In this document: positions 1-22,300 of the stretch, in pieces
Numbering within the stretch: the stretch's first letter is position 1
How the letters are laid out: every line of letters starts with the position of its first letter
DNA from: Latrodectus hesperus
Lineage: Eukaryota > Arthropoda > Arachnida > Araneae > Theridiidae
Reading direction: 5' to 3'
Assembly (NCBI GenBank): GCA_037975125.1
Contig: CM075851.1
Location: 77,429,063-77,493,062, forward strand
Length of the DNA: 64,000 nt
Made by a program: the position numbers and the translations under genes
The notes under the pieces: model-generated
Told to the model about the DNA's origin: nothing
The model's database searches: none
Seen by the model: only the letters and a program-made list of their open reading frames with translations

Positions 1-3000
1 TTTTCGAATGTATTCAGTTATTATATATTTATTAAGCTTCAAATAAATATAATTTTTCCTTGAAAAATATTCTTGAAATTTGTTATAAAGACGATAGCTA
101 TAATCTATTCAAAATACTGTATAGGAAATGTATAATAAAACTTTATTTTTAAACTGCGTTGCAAGAGCTCTTGTTATAAGAAAAAAGGCCTATTCATTAA
201 AATCTATTAATGAACATGTTTTTATTAACAAATTATATGATCTGATTAAATTTATAAATGCAAAATTTTTAATAAAGAATACATAATCAAGCACATTTTT
301 AGAATTTCCATTACCTACGCAACTTTAAATTGAGTAATGTATGGGAACATTTATTATGAGTAATGTATGGGAAGATTTTTTTAACATGGAAGAGAACATT
401 TTCATTGCAATAATGTTCTTGTATATCTTATGATCGTGACATACATAAATGTAAATTTTTCTGAAAGAGATATGACTTTCACAAATATGATTCTCATATG
501 GGAAAAATTTTATCGTACTTAAAATATAAAAATGTTTTTAAATCAATGCGTTCTAGTGTTCTAACTGTAATTTTATTGAAATTTTATTATATTTACTTGA
601 TGAGTTTGTTTTCGAATACATTAATACATAATTTAAATATAAACTTATCAACAAACTAAAAGAAACATCTTCTAATTTCCTCATTTTATCATTTAAGATC
701 TCATGAGCTAAAATTGATCATTGGTAACAAGCAAACAAAATCAAAGCAATCATCATCTAAGATTGCTTGAAACAAGACAAGCTTAAATGATACTTATTTA
801 AATTTAATAGATGTTCAAAATGTATTTGTTATTTATGGCTAAATTCTTTAGACTCATGATTGATAAATAAGGACATCTTTTTGAATATATATTCTGTTCA
901 CATTTCCCTGATTCAACCAAATATAAAAATATGACTACATTTATTTCTATTATTATAAATTGATATATTATTAAGATATCTTGAAAAGAAGAGTGTGCAA
1001 TTAAAATTGAAATATTAAGGCATCAATAGATATTTGCTGTGAATATATAAACTGTAAATATGTATCATATATTGTAATATTTTATAGTTTAGACTAATAC
1101 CTGATAAAATAATTTTAATGATTGAATAAGTATGAGATACTGAGAAACACAAGAAAATAAACGATTTATTTTCTCAAATTCTGATTTTAAAACAGAGCAA
1201 TTATATTTTAAAAAACATTAATTTAATTGCATTAAACTACTTTGATGTTAAAAATGTATTACATTACTTTCAAGCAAAGAAATGGAGTTATTAAGGTAAA
1301 TTAAAAAGAAAAAACTAAGTATTATTATTACGCACATATTTACTTTTAATTGCAGGATAATTTTAATTTAATACTGTTTTCTAAAATATATTTTTATAAA
1401 AATCATAAGCAAAAAACCTGCAAGGAATATTTTTACGATTTTAATTGTTCCATTATTTTAAAAATTTGTGTGAAGAAAGTGTATTTATATAATTTATTTG
1501 CTTTCACATCAATAAACAAATTATTTTTAATTGGGAAGGGGAAACTCTCTAGAGTGATTTAAATATTCTTCTGAAGAAATATTTATATACATAGAAAATT
1601 TTGTTCTTATAAGTCAAACAAAGTTCGTATGATTTTGCTTTTTGTTCACAATCTAATTAAAACAGAAATTTCCTGCTAAAATTTAAAATGCATAGATTTT
1701 CCTGATTTGAATACTTTAATTAGAAATACTTCTTAAAATTAATTTGAATTCATTAGTTTAGTTATTATTAAATATTATTTATGAATCCTTATGGAATTAA
1801 TTATTCACCATGAAACAAAAATTTCTTACATATTAATAGCACTGTTTTCTATTATAATTGTATTGTTTAAATTTTAGAATATGATAATATATGATTCCCT
1901 AAATTTTCATATTTATTCAAATTTGTTTATTTTGTAATTAACATATGTAATTAAATAGAGTGTTTTTTTATCAATTTATAGATTGTGTACATTTATTTAG
2001 ATTTAGATTTTATTACAATGTATAAACTACAAATATCAGATATAAAAGTTAGTAAAATTCGGAATAATATACATAATTGAGTTTTATATACTAATACATT
2101 ATATATATTTAGTTGAAGTGTGTAAAAATTAAATATATTTTAAGTTTTTATACCACGCTGTACAAATTAGTATGTATAAATTATAATTTCTCAGGGTTAA
2201 TGTGATTTTAAAGAGATTATATATTCATTAAAATGTGATTATTTATATAGGTCACATTAATTTAGTCATTTTTCTTTAAAGGATTTCTTGAACTTTTGGT
2301 ACTCTTAGGTTAATGTGATTCTCTTTAGATAGTTGATATTTTTTGTGTTGATTTTACAAATTAATATATCACACACAACTACTATGACATATTAAAAAAA
2401 ATACACATTTTTTAAAGAAATGCAAAAATCTGGTTTTAATAGTGTTTTTACTGCTACTATATAAAAATTATTTTTTGCATGAGGCATTTGTACGATTGAT
2501 TTACTAAAAATAAAAGAAAGAAATGCCATGGAAATTCACTATATTATTCTATGTCATTTTATGGGAATCTTGCTGGCATGAAATTCTAAGCTGTATTTGT
2601 CCTAAATGATAGTTCTTTGACGTTTAATTATAAATAAAAAACTTTTGTTTTAAATTTCTCCATAAATGGTTTTTAGTTTAAAAGTTTAAATATCTATCTG
2701 AGTTAGCACTTTATTTGTATATTATTAAAGAAAATAAAGCTTGAAAGAAATGTCAATATTTGTGCCTAATGAAAGGAGATAAAACTGAGAGAATATTTAT
2801 ATATGTGCGAAATTTTCACCCAGGGATAGACTGTTTGCATACAAGATTTATTTTGATATGGCTAGAGGAAAATAATTTTCTTCATTTGAATTTCATGGAA
2901 AATTTGCAGAAGACAAACAGAAATTTGCTCAAGAAATTCAATGAACTATTTGTAAAATACATGTTGAGTTATAGAAAAAGAAAGGAATATCCCTCCATCG

Positions 3001-3640
3001 ATATAAAACTAGACGACTCAGAACAAAAAGTTGCCTTGAGTGTACTTTCCTGCTTCACTAGATTTTGAGCATCTGGTTTTTAACTGTTTAAATATGTGCA
3101 TTAATAGTTATGAAGAAATAATTTTATTGAATGAAGTTAATTGGGGTAGATTGGTTTTCTATTTTCTCTCTTCTAAGAAGGTTGTAGCCAAATGATAATT
3201 TTTGGAAGCAGAAGTAGTTTCATGTTTTCATTCACAATTTTTTTTAATATAACTCTAAATTTCATTTTAATATAGAATATAAAATTTCTATTAACATAAT
3301 TTCTTACATGCACAAATAAAAAACATTATTTTAAAAATATTGCTATTTGAAGAGCACTCTAAATTGTCTGTATACTTATCCAAATTTCATTTGAAAGTTG
3401 CAAAGTGTAGATGAGAGCAAAATATTAATTGATAATCATTAAACAAGACATCTAGTAAAAAAGCAGATGAAGGTTAAAATTACTTATGTTATGTTGAGGA
3501 AGTTCATTGAAAAATCTCTTCAATTTGAGAGCTGTTACTATCGTAATGAGGAAAGAAAGCTTTAAGAATGTCTTAAAGATAAGAAAACAACTATAATAAT
3601 TTCTTGCAATTTATAGCAGTTTAGATTATCCGGGATACAT
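1..3640. other. AT-rich sequence without recognisable gene
   Basis: I see no gene, RNA or mobile element that I can support. A short direct repeat (GAGTAATGTATGGGA) occurs at about 332 and 358, 26 bp apart. An open frame of 102 codons at 2760-3068 has no recognisable domain and is within chance expectation for this much AT-rich DNA. Confidence 0.6.
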
Positions 3641-3642
3641 AG

Positions 3643-3840
3643 TCACTTATTAGATCGTAGCTCCCTCTCCTCTGGGCTTTTGTCTTCATTGATGCTTGAT
3701 AATGCACCTTCAAAGTTAGTACTTATTTCTGGGCTTTTGACCACGATGCTTGATAATGTACCTTGTAAGTTAGCACTTATTTCTGCATCATCATAAACGA
3801 ATACGGATGACATAATGCCAAAAACCATAGTGGGATTCAA
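3643..3840 (-). other. Short open frame containing an in-frame tandem repeat
   Basis: A 65-codon minus-strand frame contains two tandem copies of an 18-19 residue unit built on the pattern EIS-N--G-LSSI----SPE. At DNA level the copies lie at about 3671-3727 (57 bp) and 3728-3781 (54 bp), so the length difference is exactly one codon and the frame is kept. The stretch is less AT-rich than its surroundings. I do not recognise the protein. It may be an exon or a remnant of one, a fragment of an unknown element, or a minisatellite that is open by chance. There is no visible signal, domain or neighbour that decides between these. Confidence 0.25.
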
Positions 3841-4454
3841 TTTAAATGTGCAATCTACAGCGCCTCACGGATCATTAGTCTATTATATTGACTAATGGTT
3901 CAATTCTGTGTCTATCGCTAGATTTCCGAGTTGAACAGTCTTATATTTTGTTCATTGTTTCAAAGCTGTTATACTCATTCTTATTCAAACTTAAGGAGTT
4001 AAATGAATTTTATTACTGAAATGTCACTCATTTCTGTCGAGTAAGCATATCTACGCCTCACTAAGCGTTTACTATTAAAACTGGCGCAATTTGTTGGTAA
4101 TAAGACATGTGACATTAAACTTTACCCATCAATCAATTAATTATCCTTTTCAGAAGAGAAGCACATACTATTTTAAAAGCTGTTAAGGCCTTCTTATCAT
4201 AGTTCTAGATTATAATGGAACATCTGAACTTATTCATCAATTTTGCTTCATTTCTACAAAATATAAGAGTTGAAAATACATCTAGAAGATACTATGGAAT
4301 TTCAGAGTCCATGGACGGAAGGACTTGTATTTCATAATGAAAATAATAATATTTCAAATAATTCAAAGTTAACCGATTAAAATTTACAAATTTAAAAATT
4401 GTATCTGCTCAAAATACATAAATTGATGGCTTACTTTATGAAAAGAATGTCATG
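3841..4454. other. Intergenic sequence with one small inverted repeat
   Basis: No gene is visible. CATTAGTC at 3873-3880 and GACTAATG at 3890-3897 form perfect 8-bp arms around a 9-base loop. The stretch to about 4110 is less AT-rich than the average of the window, but no frame gives a recognisable protein. Confidence 0.5.
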
Positions 4455-4456
4455 TA

Positions 4457-6063
4457 CAGGGTTAAAAAGAAATAAGTTTCCCACTTCAGAGGGCTGCAGA
4501 ATACGTTCTATTTGTCCAAATGAGATAAAATTTGAACTACAGATAACTCAAATGATGCGCTTGACATTTATTTTAAAAAATTAGTTTAAAATTTCGCCGA
4601 TAGATGGCGATGTAATACATATAAAACATTTGGCATGCTTTATAAATGTTAAATAATAATAATAAAAAAGTAGCATTACAACTATTCAATATGCCCCCCT
4701 TCATTTTCAACAATCTGCTCTAATCGCAAAACCATATTTTTGACAGCAGACCGGAGTGAGTCTGTCGGAATATCAAGGATATGGCGCCGAATGCTGTCAG
4801 ATCTGATACAGATGCTGGCCCTTTACGGTAGACATTGTTCTTCAAAAAACCCCACAATCAAAAGTCGCAGGGGGTGATATCCGGAGAACGAAGAGGCCAT
4901 GCCGTAGGGAAATGACGGCTGATAACCCGTGCCTCAGTAAAATGCTGTTATAGCAGTTGCTTTACACGACGATCAATATGAGGAGGTGCGCCATCCTGCA
5001 TGAAAATGATGTCATAAAGGCATCCACGCTGCTGAAGTTGTGGGATTACAAAATCTCTCAGCAAATTTTAGTACCGTTGTCCTGTGATCGAACAGGTTTT
5101 GATTCCATTTGCAGTTATCTCTTCAAAAAAATACGGTCCAATCACAAAAGTAGTCTTACACCCACACCATACTGACACTTTTTCTGTATGCAAGGGTTTT
5201 TCCTGGATAGCACGAGGGTTTTCCGCTGCCCAAATTCGACAATTGTGGGTGCTGACTTGCCCATTAAGTTGAAAGTGGGCTTCATCAGTCCACAGAATAT
5301 TCCATGGCCAAGTGACGTCAACCACCATTCGAGCAAGGAACTGAAGTGCAAAAGTTTTACGAACCTCTGAGTCCTCATCCTGCAACAAGTGCAGAGGCTT
5401 GATTTTGTAGGGATAAAAATGCAAAATCCGCCGTAAGATTTTTCGTACAGCGGAATACGGCATATCCAATACACGGGAAACATCTGAAACACTCACACTA
5501 CCATCCGGCGACTGACTGTTGGCTTCAACGACCGCGGTAGCCACATTTTCAACGCTAGAAGACTGGATTGGCTTTCGTCCTCTACCGGGAAGAATTGCAA
5601 GTTGTCCAGTTCTTTCAAATTTCTGCATCATCTTGCGTAACGCACATGGAGACATTGGACCTCTTCGTATCTGCTTCATACGGCGAAATTCTTTTACACC
5701 TGCAACGGAGTTCTGCTGATTCTGCTGGAACAATTTTACAAGTAGCACTTTTTCTTGCAAAGAAGGCATAATGTGCAGAGAAGTAACTAATGCTCGTTCT
5801 GAATCCGACTTCTTTTTACCCAAAGATAATGCTAATAGGCATGCGCTGTAAAGCAAATGACTTTTCATATTTTCAGTATATGCAAATAAATACCACTTTT
5901 ATTACAGCACCATCTATCGGCGAAATTTTGTAATAATATTATTTTTTAATAAATGTCAAACGCATTATTTGAATTATTTGTAGTTCAAATTTTATCTCAT
6001 TCGGACAAATAGAACGTATTCTACAGCCCTCTGAAGTCGGAAACTTATTTCTTGCTAACCCTG
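4457..6063 (-). mobile_element. Full-length Tc1/mariner-superfamily transposon with ~160-bp TIRs
   Basis: The element begins CAGGGTTA and ends TAACCCTG, and is bounded by TA on both sides (4455-4456 and 6064-6065), the target duplication of the Tc1/mariner superfamily. The terminal inverted repeats run about 155-165 bp and look over 90% identical by eye. Total length is about 1.6 kb with one minus-strand transposase between the repeats. Both repeats contain a GATAGATGG core about 142 bp from the end. Stops and a frameshift in the transposase mean this copy is not autonomous. The ends are well preserved, so it could still be moved by a transposase supplied elsewhere. Confidence 0.9.
4682..5769 (-). 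pseudogene. Transposase pseudogene (DDE, DUF4817-like N-terminus)
   Basis: This is the transposase of the enclosing element, a DNA-cutting and joining enzyme acting on the element's own ends. I place the start at the ATG at 5767-5769 (MPSLQEK...), the usual start as I recall it for this family; the frame stays open for 33 more codons upstream to 5868, but that part looks like leader. In order come a helix-turn-helix region with a basic GRGRKP linker, the first catalytic Asp in WTDEAHF, the second in MQDGAPPH and the third in RSPDITPCDF, about 37 residues after the second. Breaks: in-frame TAA at 5068-5070, TAA at 4948-4950, TGA at 4858-4860 replacing Trp in DFWLWGF, and a frameshift near 4785-4800. 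After that shift the frame reads on to a TAG at 4682-4684. All three catalytic acids survive. Confidence 0.88.
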
Positions 6064-6065
6064 TA

Positions 6066-15162
<9,097 letters not shown>

Positions 15163-17302
15163 CATGGAAGCTTTGTTAAAAAAACGAGTTGTATACCCTA
15201 TTCAGGAAAATATCTCTTAAATTCCCTATTTAGGCATGGGCTTATAAAATATGTCGTGATTGAGCTGCGCTTTAAATGAAATAATATTTCTGAAATGTCT
15301 TTGGCCTGCCATGGAGACTTCCTGATATGTCTTAACTTATAAATTAAAATGACAAATTTTTGTAAGGAACTTAATGGGCATGCATATAAATTATCTTTAA
15401 CAATAGAAGTTCTTCAATTCAAGAAGAGATTATTTTTTACTAAAACAAAAGGTGAAATAATTGTAGTGGAGGTGCAATGGTTAAGAAAAATATAGTGTTA
15501 CAAGTTAAAAAAAATCATCGTTATATGGATTCGAAGAGATGTAAATTTTACTATTTTATATTAAATAAATCAATGTTTATAAGTAAGAAATTCTTATATT
15601 TAAAAATATTCTGTGGAATCAGTGCAAACATTTGACGTTTACTTTGTAAATTGATTGTAAATCTCACTTTGAAAGTAATGTTCATTATTTTAATACTTTT
15701 CGTATTTTTATATGATGATCAATAGCTTAAAATTTCTAAAATTATTCAAGAAAACAAATAAAAATAATAAATATGCGCATGTGGTGAAAACAAAATTATT
15801 TACATAAATATATTTGTTAAGATTATAATATTTCGTGTTTCATATGCGCCTCCGGAAATTTTCTCGATGTGATCGATGAAATTGCATTTACTTTAACTAG
15901 TTATGGTTAAACTTTGCGTGCCCCACTTCATGATGGTAAATCAATAATCTTAGATGTTATCCTTTGTAATCTTGACTTCATCGTGAAAAAGCCAACAGAT
16001 TATACTTGAACTTACTTCGCTCATTAATTCCAATAACATGGAATGTCATTGTGAAGCATTCTTGGTAAAAAAATTTGCATTATTAAATTTTTTGTTTCTC
16101 TGAATTTAATTGATAAAACTTTTTTTCCAATAAGTCAAAAAATATTTTTATATTATTTAATTACATAAATTTTATTATTTACTACTCTTAAAGAAATTTT
16201 TAAAGCTTTTTCTATGGAGTTTTTATATTGGCAATAACAAAACTTAATGTAACTTAATGTAATCAAAGAATTTCGTAAAGTCATAATTACATTACAATCA
16301 TTTATTCAAAAAAATTTAAAATCTTCAGCATTTTTCCTCCGTAACAGCTGTATTTTTAAGCAATTATTTATAAAAATGAAACATGTGATGAAATATATTA
16401 TAAAACTAGCGTTAGAAATTAACTCATATTATGCGATACACCATACGTTTTCAATTTAATCTATTTATAAAGACAGAATTTTTCATTTTTACCCTATAGA
16501 TAAATTAAACTAATAGGAAACATTTTGAGACATTTAAATGAATAGAATATTTATTCAAACGACATATTTTTTTCGCAATTTCTTATTTCCTATAAATTGA
16601 TAAAATTTTAATTTATAATTATAAAAAGTGAACTATTCGCAAAAGATTTTATTTATCTTAATGAATTAGGTTAAAAAAATTTATACATTTTATAAAAATC
16701 ATCACCTTATGTTAAATAATTTAAATATAATGATTTTTAAAGTGATAAAAAACTATTTTAGTAAATTCGAGTTTTTGTTTTTAAAACAACTTGCATATTG
16801 AAAATTGAATAGTTTATTTGCGTAAACATTAAGGAGTTATATTTCATATTTTTTCATTGTCAGACTTTCATTGTTAAAACTATGCATGTTTTTTTTATAT
16901 CGGTATTATCTCCAAAAATATGTATCATTTTCTCGCAAATGTCAGCTGTAGATAAATAAAGTATCCTAATATTCTTTCCTAGAAATAATATGCTTTTTTT
17001 CATAATGTATCAATAGTATTTATTAAGATGAAAATTAAATAAATTATTCTGCTTAATATCTCAAAACTTCCTGATATTATGTATCATTAAATTTAAAATA
17101 TTTTTTTCACAAACAAATGCCATTTATTTTTAATAATAACTTAACATTTTCTAATGTATTGTAAAAATTCAGACTTGAATTACCAAAGACAGAAAATTCC
17201 CAAAGACAAAAATCCTATTATAAATAAAATTAAATATACTTTTATTAAAAGGAAGGAAAATGTCAACGAAGCTGACAATCATTTAGCTTTGTAAAACCCT
17301 GG
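15163..17302. other. AT-rich sequence without recognisable gene
   Basis: No gene or element is visible. The stretch around 15840-16060 is less AT-rich but gives no recognisable reading frame. Confidence 0.55.
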
Positions 17303-17494
17303 TTTCATTAACAATTCAATACAAATAAACCTCAAAGGAAACTAATAAACTCATGTTTAACGACTTCGTTGGCAATTATTTATTGATAAAAGTGCTTCGA
17401 GATTTACGGAGTTAATTCCTCATGAAATAGTGCCATCAACAACATCATTAATATAAAATTGAATTTGATTCAGCCAAAATAATCTTAAAGTTAA
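17303..17494. repeat. Dispersed repeat, copy A
   Basis: This 192-bp stretch is clearly homologous to 29568-29761 in the same orientation. Shared blocks include TCATTAACAAT, CTCAAAGGAAAC, TTATTTA/CTGATAAAA, a TTAACAAC/TCAACAAC block and a closing AGCCAAA..A.TCTTAAA. Identity is roughly 60-70% by eye with only small gaps. Neither copy has visible terminal repeats, a tail, target duplications or an open frame. It may be an old non-autonomous element or an internal piece of a larger unknown repeat. Confidence 0.7.
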
Positions 17495-18031
17495 GATTGT
17501 GCAAAAGGGATTCGGATAATGACAAAAAATTATTTTTTTAGATAAACTTGCACAAAATATACTAAAAAAATGTCCCTAATATGTAATAATCTACTGCATA
17601 GTTTTCCACATTTCTATTTATACTTGTTGATAAGCAAATATAATTTATATTTATACTTTTATATACTCATTATTAATCAAATACAGTTAAATGTTTTGGA
17701 AAGGTAGATTTCTCTATAGTGGAAAATTTATTTGTGATTCATCTTGTGACATTTTTTTCATTGTATTATATTTCCAACAATATGGTCATTATAAGAATAC
17801 TGTAATGTTAAATTATTTTAAGACAAAAAACTTATTAGATTATTGGGTACAAATTAATTATTTTTGTTTAATTTTTATTACATTTTCATTGTCTTTTAAT
17901 GTATATTTTCGGTAAATTCCCACACACACACACACATTCCAAAATGTGCATTATAAAATAATGCTATACTTTTTAAAAAATCAGTGTTAAAACAAATACA
18001 AAGCGACAAAAATATCAAATCAATAATTATG
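17495..18031. other. AT-rich intergenic sequence
   Basis: No gene is visible. A short (CA)n run lies at about 17920-17936. Confidence 0.5.
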
Positions 18032-18033
18032 TA

Positions 18034-19383
18034 CACTGCTGGCCACCATAAATGCAACACCCTGAAGGAATCATGCAAATAACATGAAATTTACAACATG
18101 ATTTAGTGGAGGTCAGATAGGCAAATGATTAGAATTTCATTCGATTTCACGATTTTTAACAATTTGAAATTCAACAATTTTTTTCTTTTTTTTAAACAAT
18201 CAACTATGCCTTGTGAAATCAGTGATCATTTTTTTGATCAAGTGTTCGAGTTCGATAGAGGAAGGATAGGGGACAACCGAGATTGCGGATAATCTTTCAG
18301 GGAAATCGGTAGTCGTGTTGGACGAAACAAAACAACTGCAATGCGGATATGTGATCGCTGGATGCTGGAGGGTAAGACGGATCGACGTGTTCGATTGCAT
18401 CCACCTCAGTGAACCACTTCACGTGATGTCAAACAAATTGTGCGCATGGCAGTGACAGATCGCTCAGCCACATCACGAAGCATAGCACAGCACATTCAGT
18501 CTGTAACGCATCATCCAGTGTCTGCACTTACAACTCGTCATAGATTTCAGCTGAGTGACCAGTCTGCAAGACGTATATTGTTTCGTCTACCCTTGACGCA
18601 AACCCACAGATGCCTCCTCGGCCAATGTTGCGATAAAAGAAGAGTGTGACGTCAGAATGGAATGCAATTGTCTTTACTGACGAATCACGCTTTTGTCTGC
18701 AACACCAGGATGGTCGCAATCGAGTCTCGAGACAACCTGGAAAGAGGATGTTGATCAAATGCGTTATGTACCGCCACACTGGTCCTTCACTGAGTATTAT
18801 GATATAGAGTGGTATTGGATATCACTCTCGTACTCCTCTTTTACACTCTGACGGTATTTTAAAAAGCCAGTGCAACATCTCCGAAGTGTTGGAGCCAGTT
18901 GTCCTTCCTTACATTCAGGGCTTGTCCACAGCTATATTTCAACAGGATACTGTGCAACCACACTTGGTACGTTTTCTCCACAGGTTCTTCGTCAATCACC
19001 AGATTGAATTATTCCCTGGTCAGCTTGTTCTCCGGATCTTTCACAGATAGTAAACATGTGGCCCATGGTTTCCATGATCAACGATGGACCCAGATTACAT
19101 CCCAAACTGCCACACAAGATCAACTTTGGAAATGTGTGGAAGCTGCTTGGTCTTCTGTACCCCAAGAATACATCCAAAGACTCTGAATCAATGCCGAGTC
19201 GTGTGGCAGCTGTGATTTCCAACAATGGCGGATACTCTGGCTACTGATTTTAGCAGGAACAACATTTCACAGTAGTCTATAAATTTAATCATTTGATACA
19301 TTGTCAGCATGTTATATACAAAATAAATTTTGTTGTGACATCTCTTGCCTTTCGTGGTGTTGCAATTTTAGTGGCCAGCAGTG
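18034..19383 (+). mobile_element. Tc1-like transposon, 1.35 kb, TA target duplication
   Basis: The left end CACTGCTGGCCACC and the right end GGTGGCCAGCAGTG-type sequence are inverted copies over about 30 bp, allowing a few mismatches, and are flanked by TA at 18032-18033 and 19384-19385. One plus-strand transposase pseudogene fills most of the interior. Length, TA duplication and the protein place it in the Tc1 group. Stops and frameshifts make it non-autonomous. Confidence 0.92.
18206..19247 (+). pseudogene. Tc1 transposase pseudogene (DD34E type)
   Basis: The start ATG at 18206-18208 opens a paired helix-turn-helix DNA-binding region containing FEFDRGRI and FREIGSRVGRN. The catalytic core follows: the first Asp lies in VFTDESRFCLQ and the second in IFQQDTVQPH. 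The region that should carry the third acid (family pattern SPDLSPIE) is scrambled, with adjacent TAG and TAA stops near 19050, so that Glu cannot be identified. The C-terminus PSRVAAVISNNGGYSGY, ending with TGA at 19245-19247, is the normal Tc1 ending. Other breaks are a TGA within the first 30 codons, a TGA near 18411, a frameshift near 18648 and a TAG near 18800. The protein would be about 345 residues. Confidence 0.9.
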
Positions 19384-19385
19384 TA

Positions 19386-22300
19386 TTTTTGAAATTAAAG
19401 GATATTACTTAACATTTCAACTGAATCATTTTTTATAAGAAATATTATAATTTCAATAAATTAAATATTTCATCCTAATAAAAAATTAATAATTTTTAAC
19501 AGAGTAAATTTGTAGATATACTTTAATTATTTTTGAAATAGTCATTACATGCTGCAATCAAAAATTTTAATTTTACATTTTAAGAATTTTATCATTTAAT
19601 ATTCTTAACACATTATATTTTGTGCGTATATTTTTATTACAATAACTGTTATTATACAAATAGTAAATTTTTTACACTTGTTCTCTATTTTTCTAACTTA
19701 AAATGTATAATTCCAAAGTAGTGTAAAATTTTCTTTGTTTTCTAGTCAAATTTCTTAAAAATATGAATGAAATAACAGTTGTTTCCAGAAAAAATGTAAC
19801 ATTTTTTACTATAAATGAAATAATATATAAAATGTATTGTTTTTTAGGAGATTTAAGATTAAATCTTATTAAATATTTTTAAATATTTCACTTAAATTTT
19901 AATTAAATGTTCTATAGGAACAAATTAAATGAACTTGTGATAGATCGTTAAAAATTTGTACATTGTGTATCATAATGAAATATTATAAAGTTAATAATAC
20001 TGTTTTAACAATTTATTAAGTTTTAACACTTTATTAATACATATATTTATAAACTATTTACTGAAATAGTCATTTAAAAACAAATAATTGACCATAATAT
20101 TTAAAAACCATTTTTTAACTCCTGCATTGCATATAAAAGAAAAAGAAAATATGATTCTTCTATCTGAACTATAGAGTTTCTTTAAGTCAGTAAAAGCATA
20201 TTCTTTCTTAAATAATTACCTTTTATGTAAGTATGCAATAATAGGTTAATGAAATGATATAAATATTTCCCTCCTTATTTATTAAATAAAAGAAGCAAAT
20301 GAAAATTCTGTAATTTAACATTTTATTTTTGTTAAACTTATATGAATAGAAACTTCACAACTTTTACTTATACTATTTCTTATACATCTCAAATTCTCTT
20401 TAAAAAATTATATTCTGCAAATGTTATTCAGGCAAGTTTATTCTAAGGAATATCACAAAATTTATCTTAGAGGTAACAATAGCATGAAGTTAATAAAGTA
20501 AATCTATATAATAAAATACGGCTTTTTTTTCGAAAAATATATTCCATCGTTATAAATATATGCAATTGCTAAGTCAGCAAAAGAAAAACATAAATCATAT
20601 AAAATGGAGTATCCGGAGACACAATGGTGATAAACATTTTCTTGTTTTTCCTGATGCCTCAGGAAAAGATCTTGTAATTATTGCGTTAGAAATTGGCTCG
20701 GAAAATATTGATTCATGGCATAGGAAATGAAAATAAGGCCCATAGAAGGATTTACGTCGATCGTAAACAAATCTGTAAATCAATTTGTTAAGACATTTGC
20801 GTTAATTTTATAAAATCTTTATTGAGTTTTCAATCCCCTTTCATAAAATTGTAGTAAATATATGGCAGATAAAAGCTGGACATCAGTAAAAAGTATTAAA
20901 TATCATTTCAAAATTTTACATTATATTTTTATACTTGTTTTAATTGTAACATTTTCTGTGATGTATAAAACTATAAATCACTTTTTCTCAAAGAGATATA
21001 AACTTTTATATTTAGTATGTTAAATAAATATTTTCAGTCACATTATCAAGGAAGTAAAACAAAGCTTAATGAAATATAATTTTATAGCCTAAATATATGT
21101 ACAAGACTAGCATAAATGATTTATTCACTTTGAAAAGGCTTTAATTTCAAAAATATTACACATACACATTTGAAAGATATATAAAAAGATCACAAATTGA
21201 TCAAATTTGCACACCTACTGTAAGCGTTCAAAGCATACTCTTTTGGAGAAACAATATGTATCCAAACGATAATTGAACTCAATTCATGAATTTTGTAATT
21301 CAATTATTTGCTCTGCAGCATCTTTATATTCAAAGTGGTCTATTAAGAAATGAGAAGGGATTGGGCTATGCAAACAAGTTTCCAAAGTACCGTCACAAGA
21401 TGAAATGTCTAACATTTTACACGAGCCAAACTTTGGGATATCATCATAATTTTTTCTATTCAATTATCTCAAAATTTGATGCGAAACTTTCAATTTTTTG
21501 TTGACCTAAACAAGAAGCTTGCAACATTCTCCATAAAAATCATCAGTCTATTGGCATTTTCAATAATTTTACACAAATAGCATGATTATCATAATTATTT
21601 ATCTGTATGCTATGTTCAAGACTGTTAATTCCAAGAAATTGCATTATTGCGTCAGAATAATATATTATTCTGAAATGTGAAATTTAAATTCTTATAGGCC
21701 AAATCAATTTGCATATAATTTTCCAATTATTAATGAATAGATAGTTTAATTATTGTATTAAATATATATGATATTCCTTTATAAATTAATGATACGATGT
21801 TATATGTTTGTCTTAAAAAAAGTTCTATATTCTTAGTTACTTTATTTTTTATATTTGGTGATTTTATGTAAATATAACAAAAATATTTTTATTTGATTGC
21901 GAAAGAAAATTTCTAGTTAAAAATATTTTTCCTTAAATAAATCTTGATTTTTTTTAATAAAAATAATTTTGACAGACATGTCAATTGTTCCGCCTTTCAA
22001 AACATATTTGGCTAAAATTTTTGATAAATTAACAAAAAATTTAGGCATTAAAACATATTGATTCATTTAAATAATTTATTGAATTATATTTAAAAACCTA
22101 CAAGTAAAATGAAAATTATTATTTAAAAAAATCGCATTAAATCACCTCGATGAAAACAAGATTCAATCAATTTTTCACTGCGTAACTACCAGAAATAGAA
22201 TGTTTCTCAAGAAGTAAGTTTTTATTTACACTAATATATCTACAAACTAAGTGCTTTACTTTTATTTGAGATGCATATCTATTAAATATTATTATCAATA

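Noticed and set aside
2760..3068. 102-codon open frame on the plus strand
   Set aside because: No domain, no recognisable homologue, ordinary composition; a frame of this size is expected by chance in 64 kb of six frames.
5770..5868. Upstream ATG giving a 33-residue longer transposase
   Set aside because: The extension reads like leader or TIR-proximal sequence; the family start as I know it is the Met at 5769.
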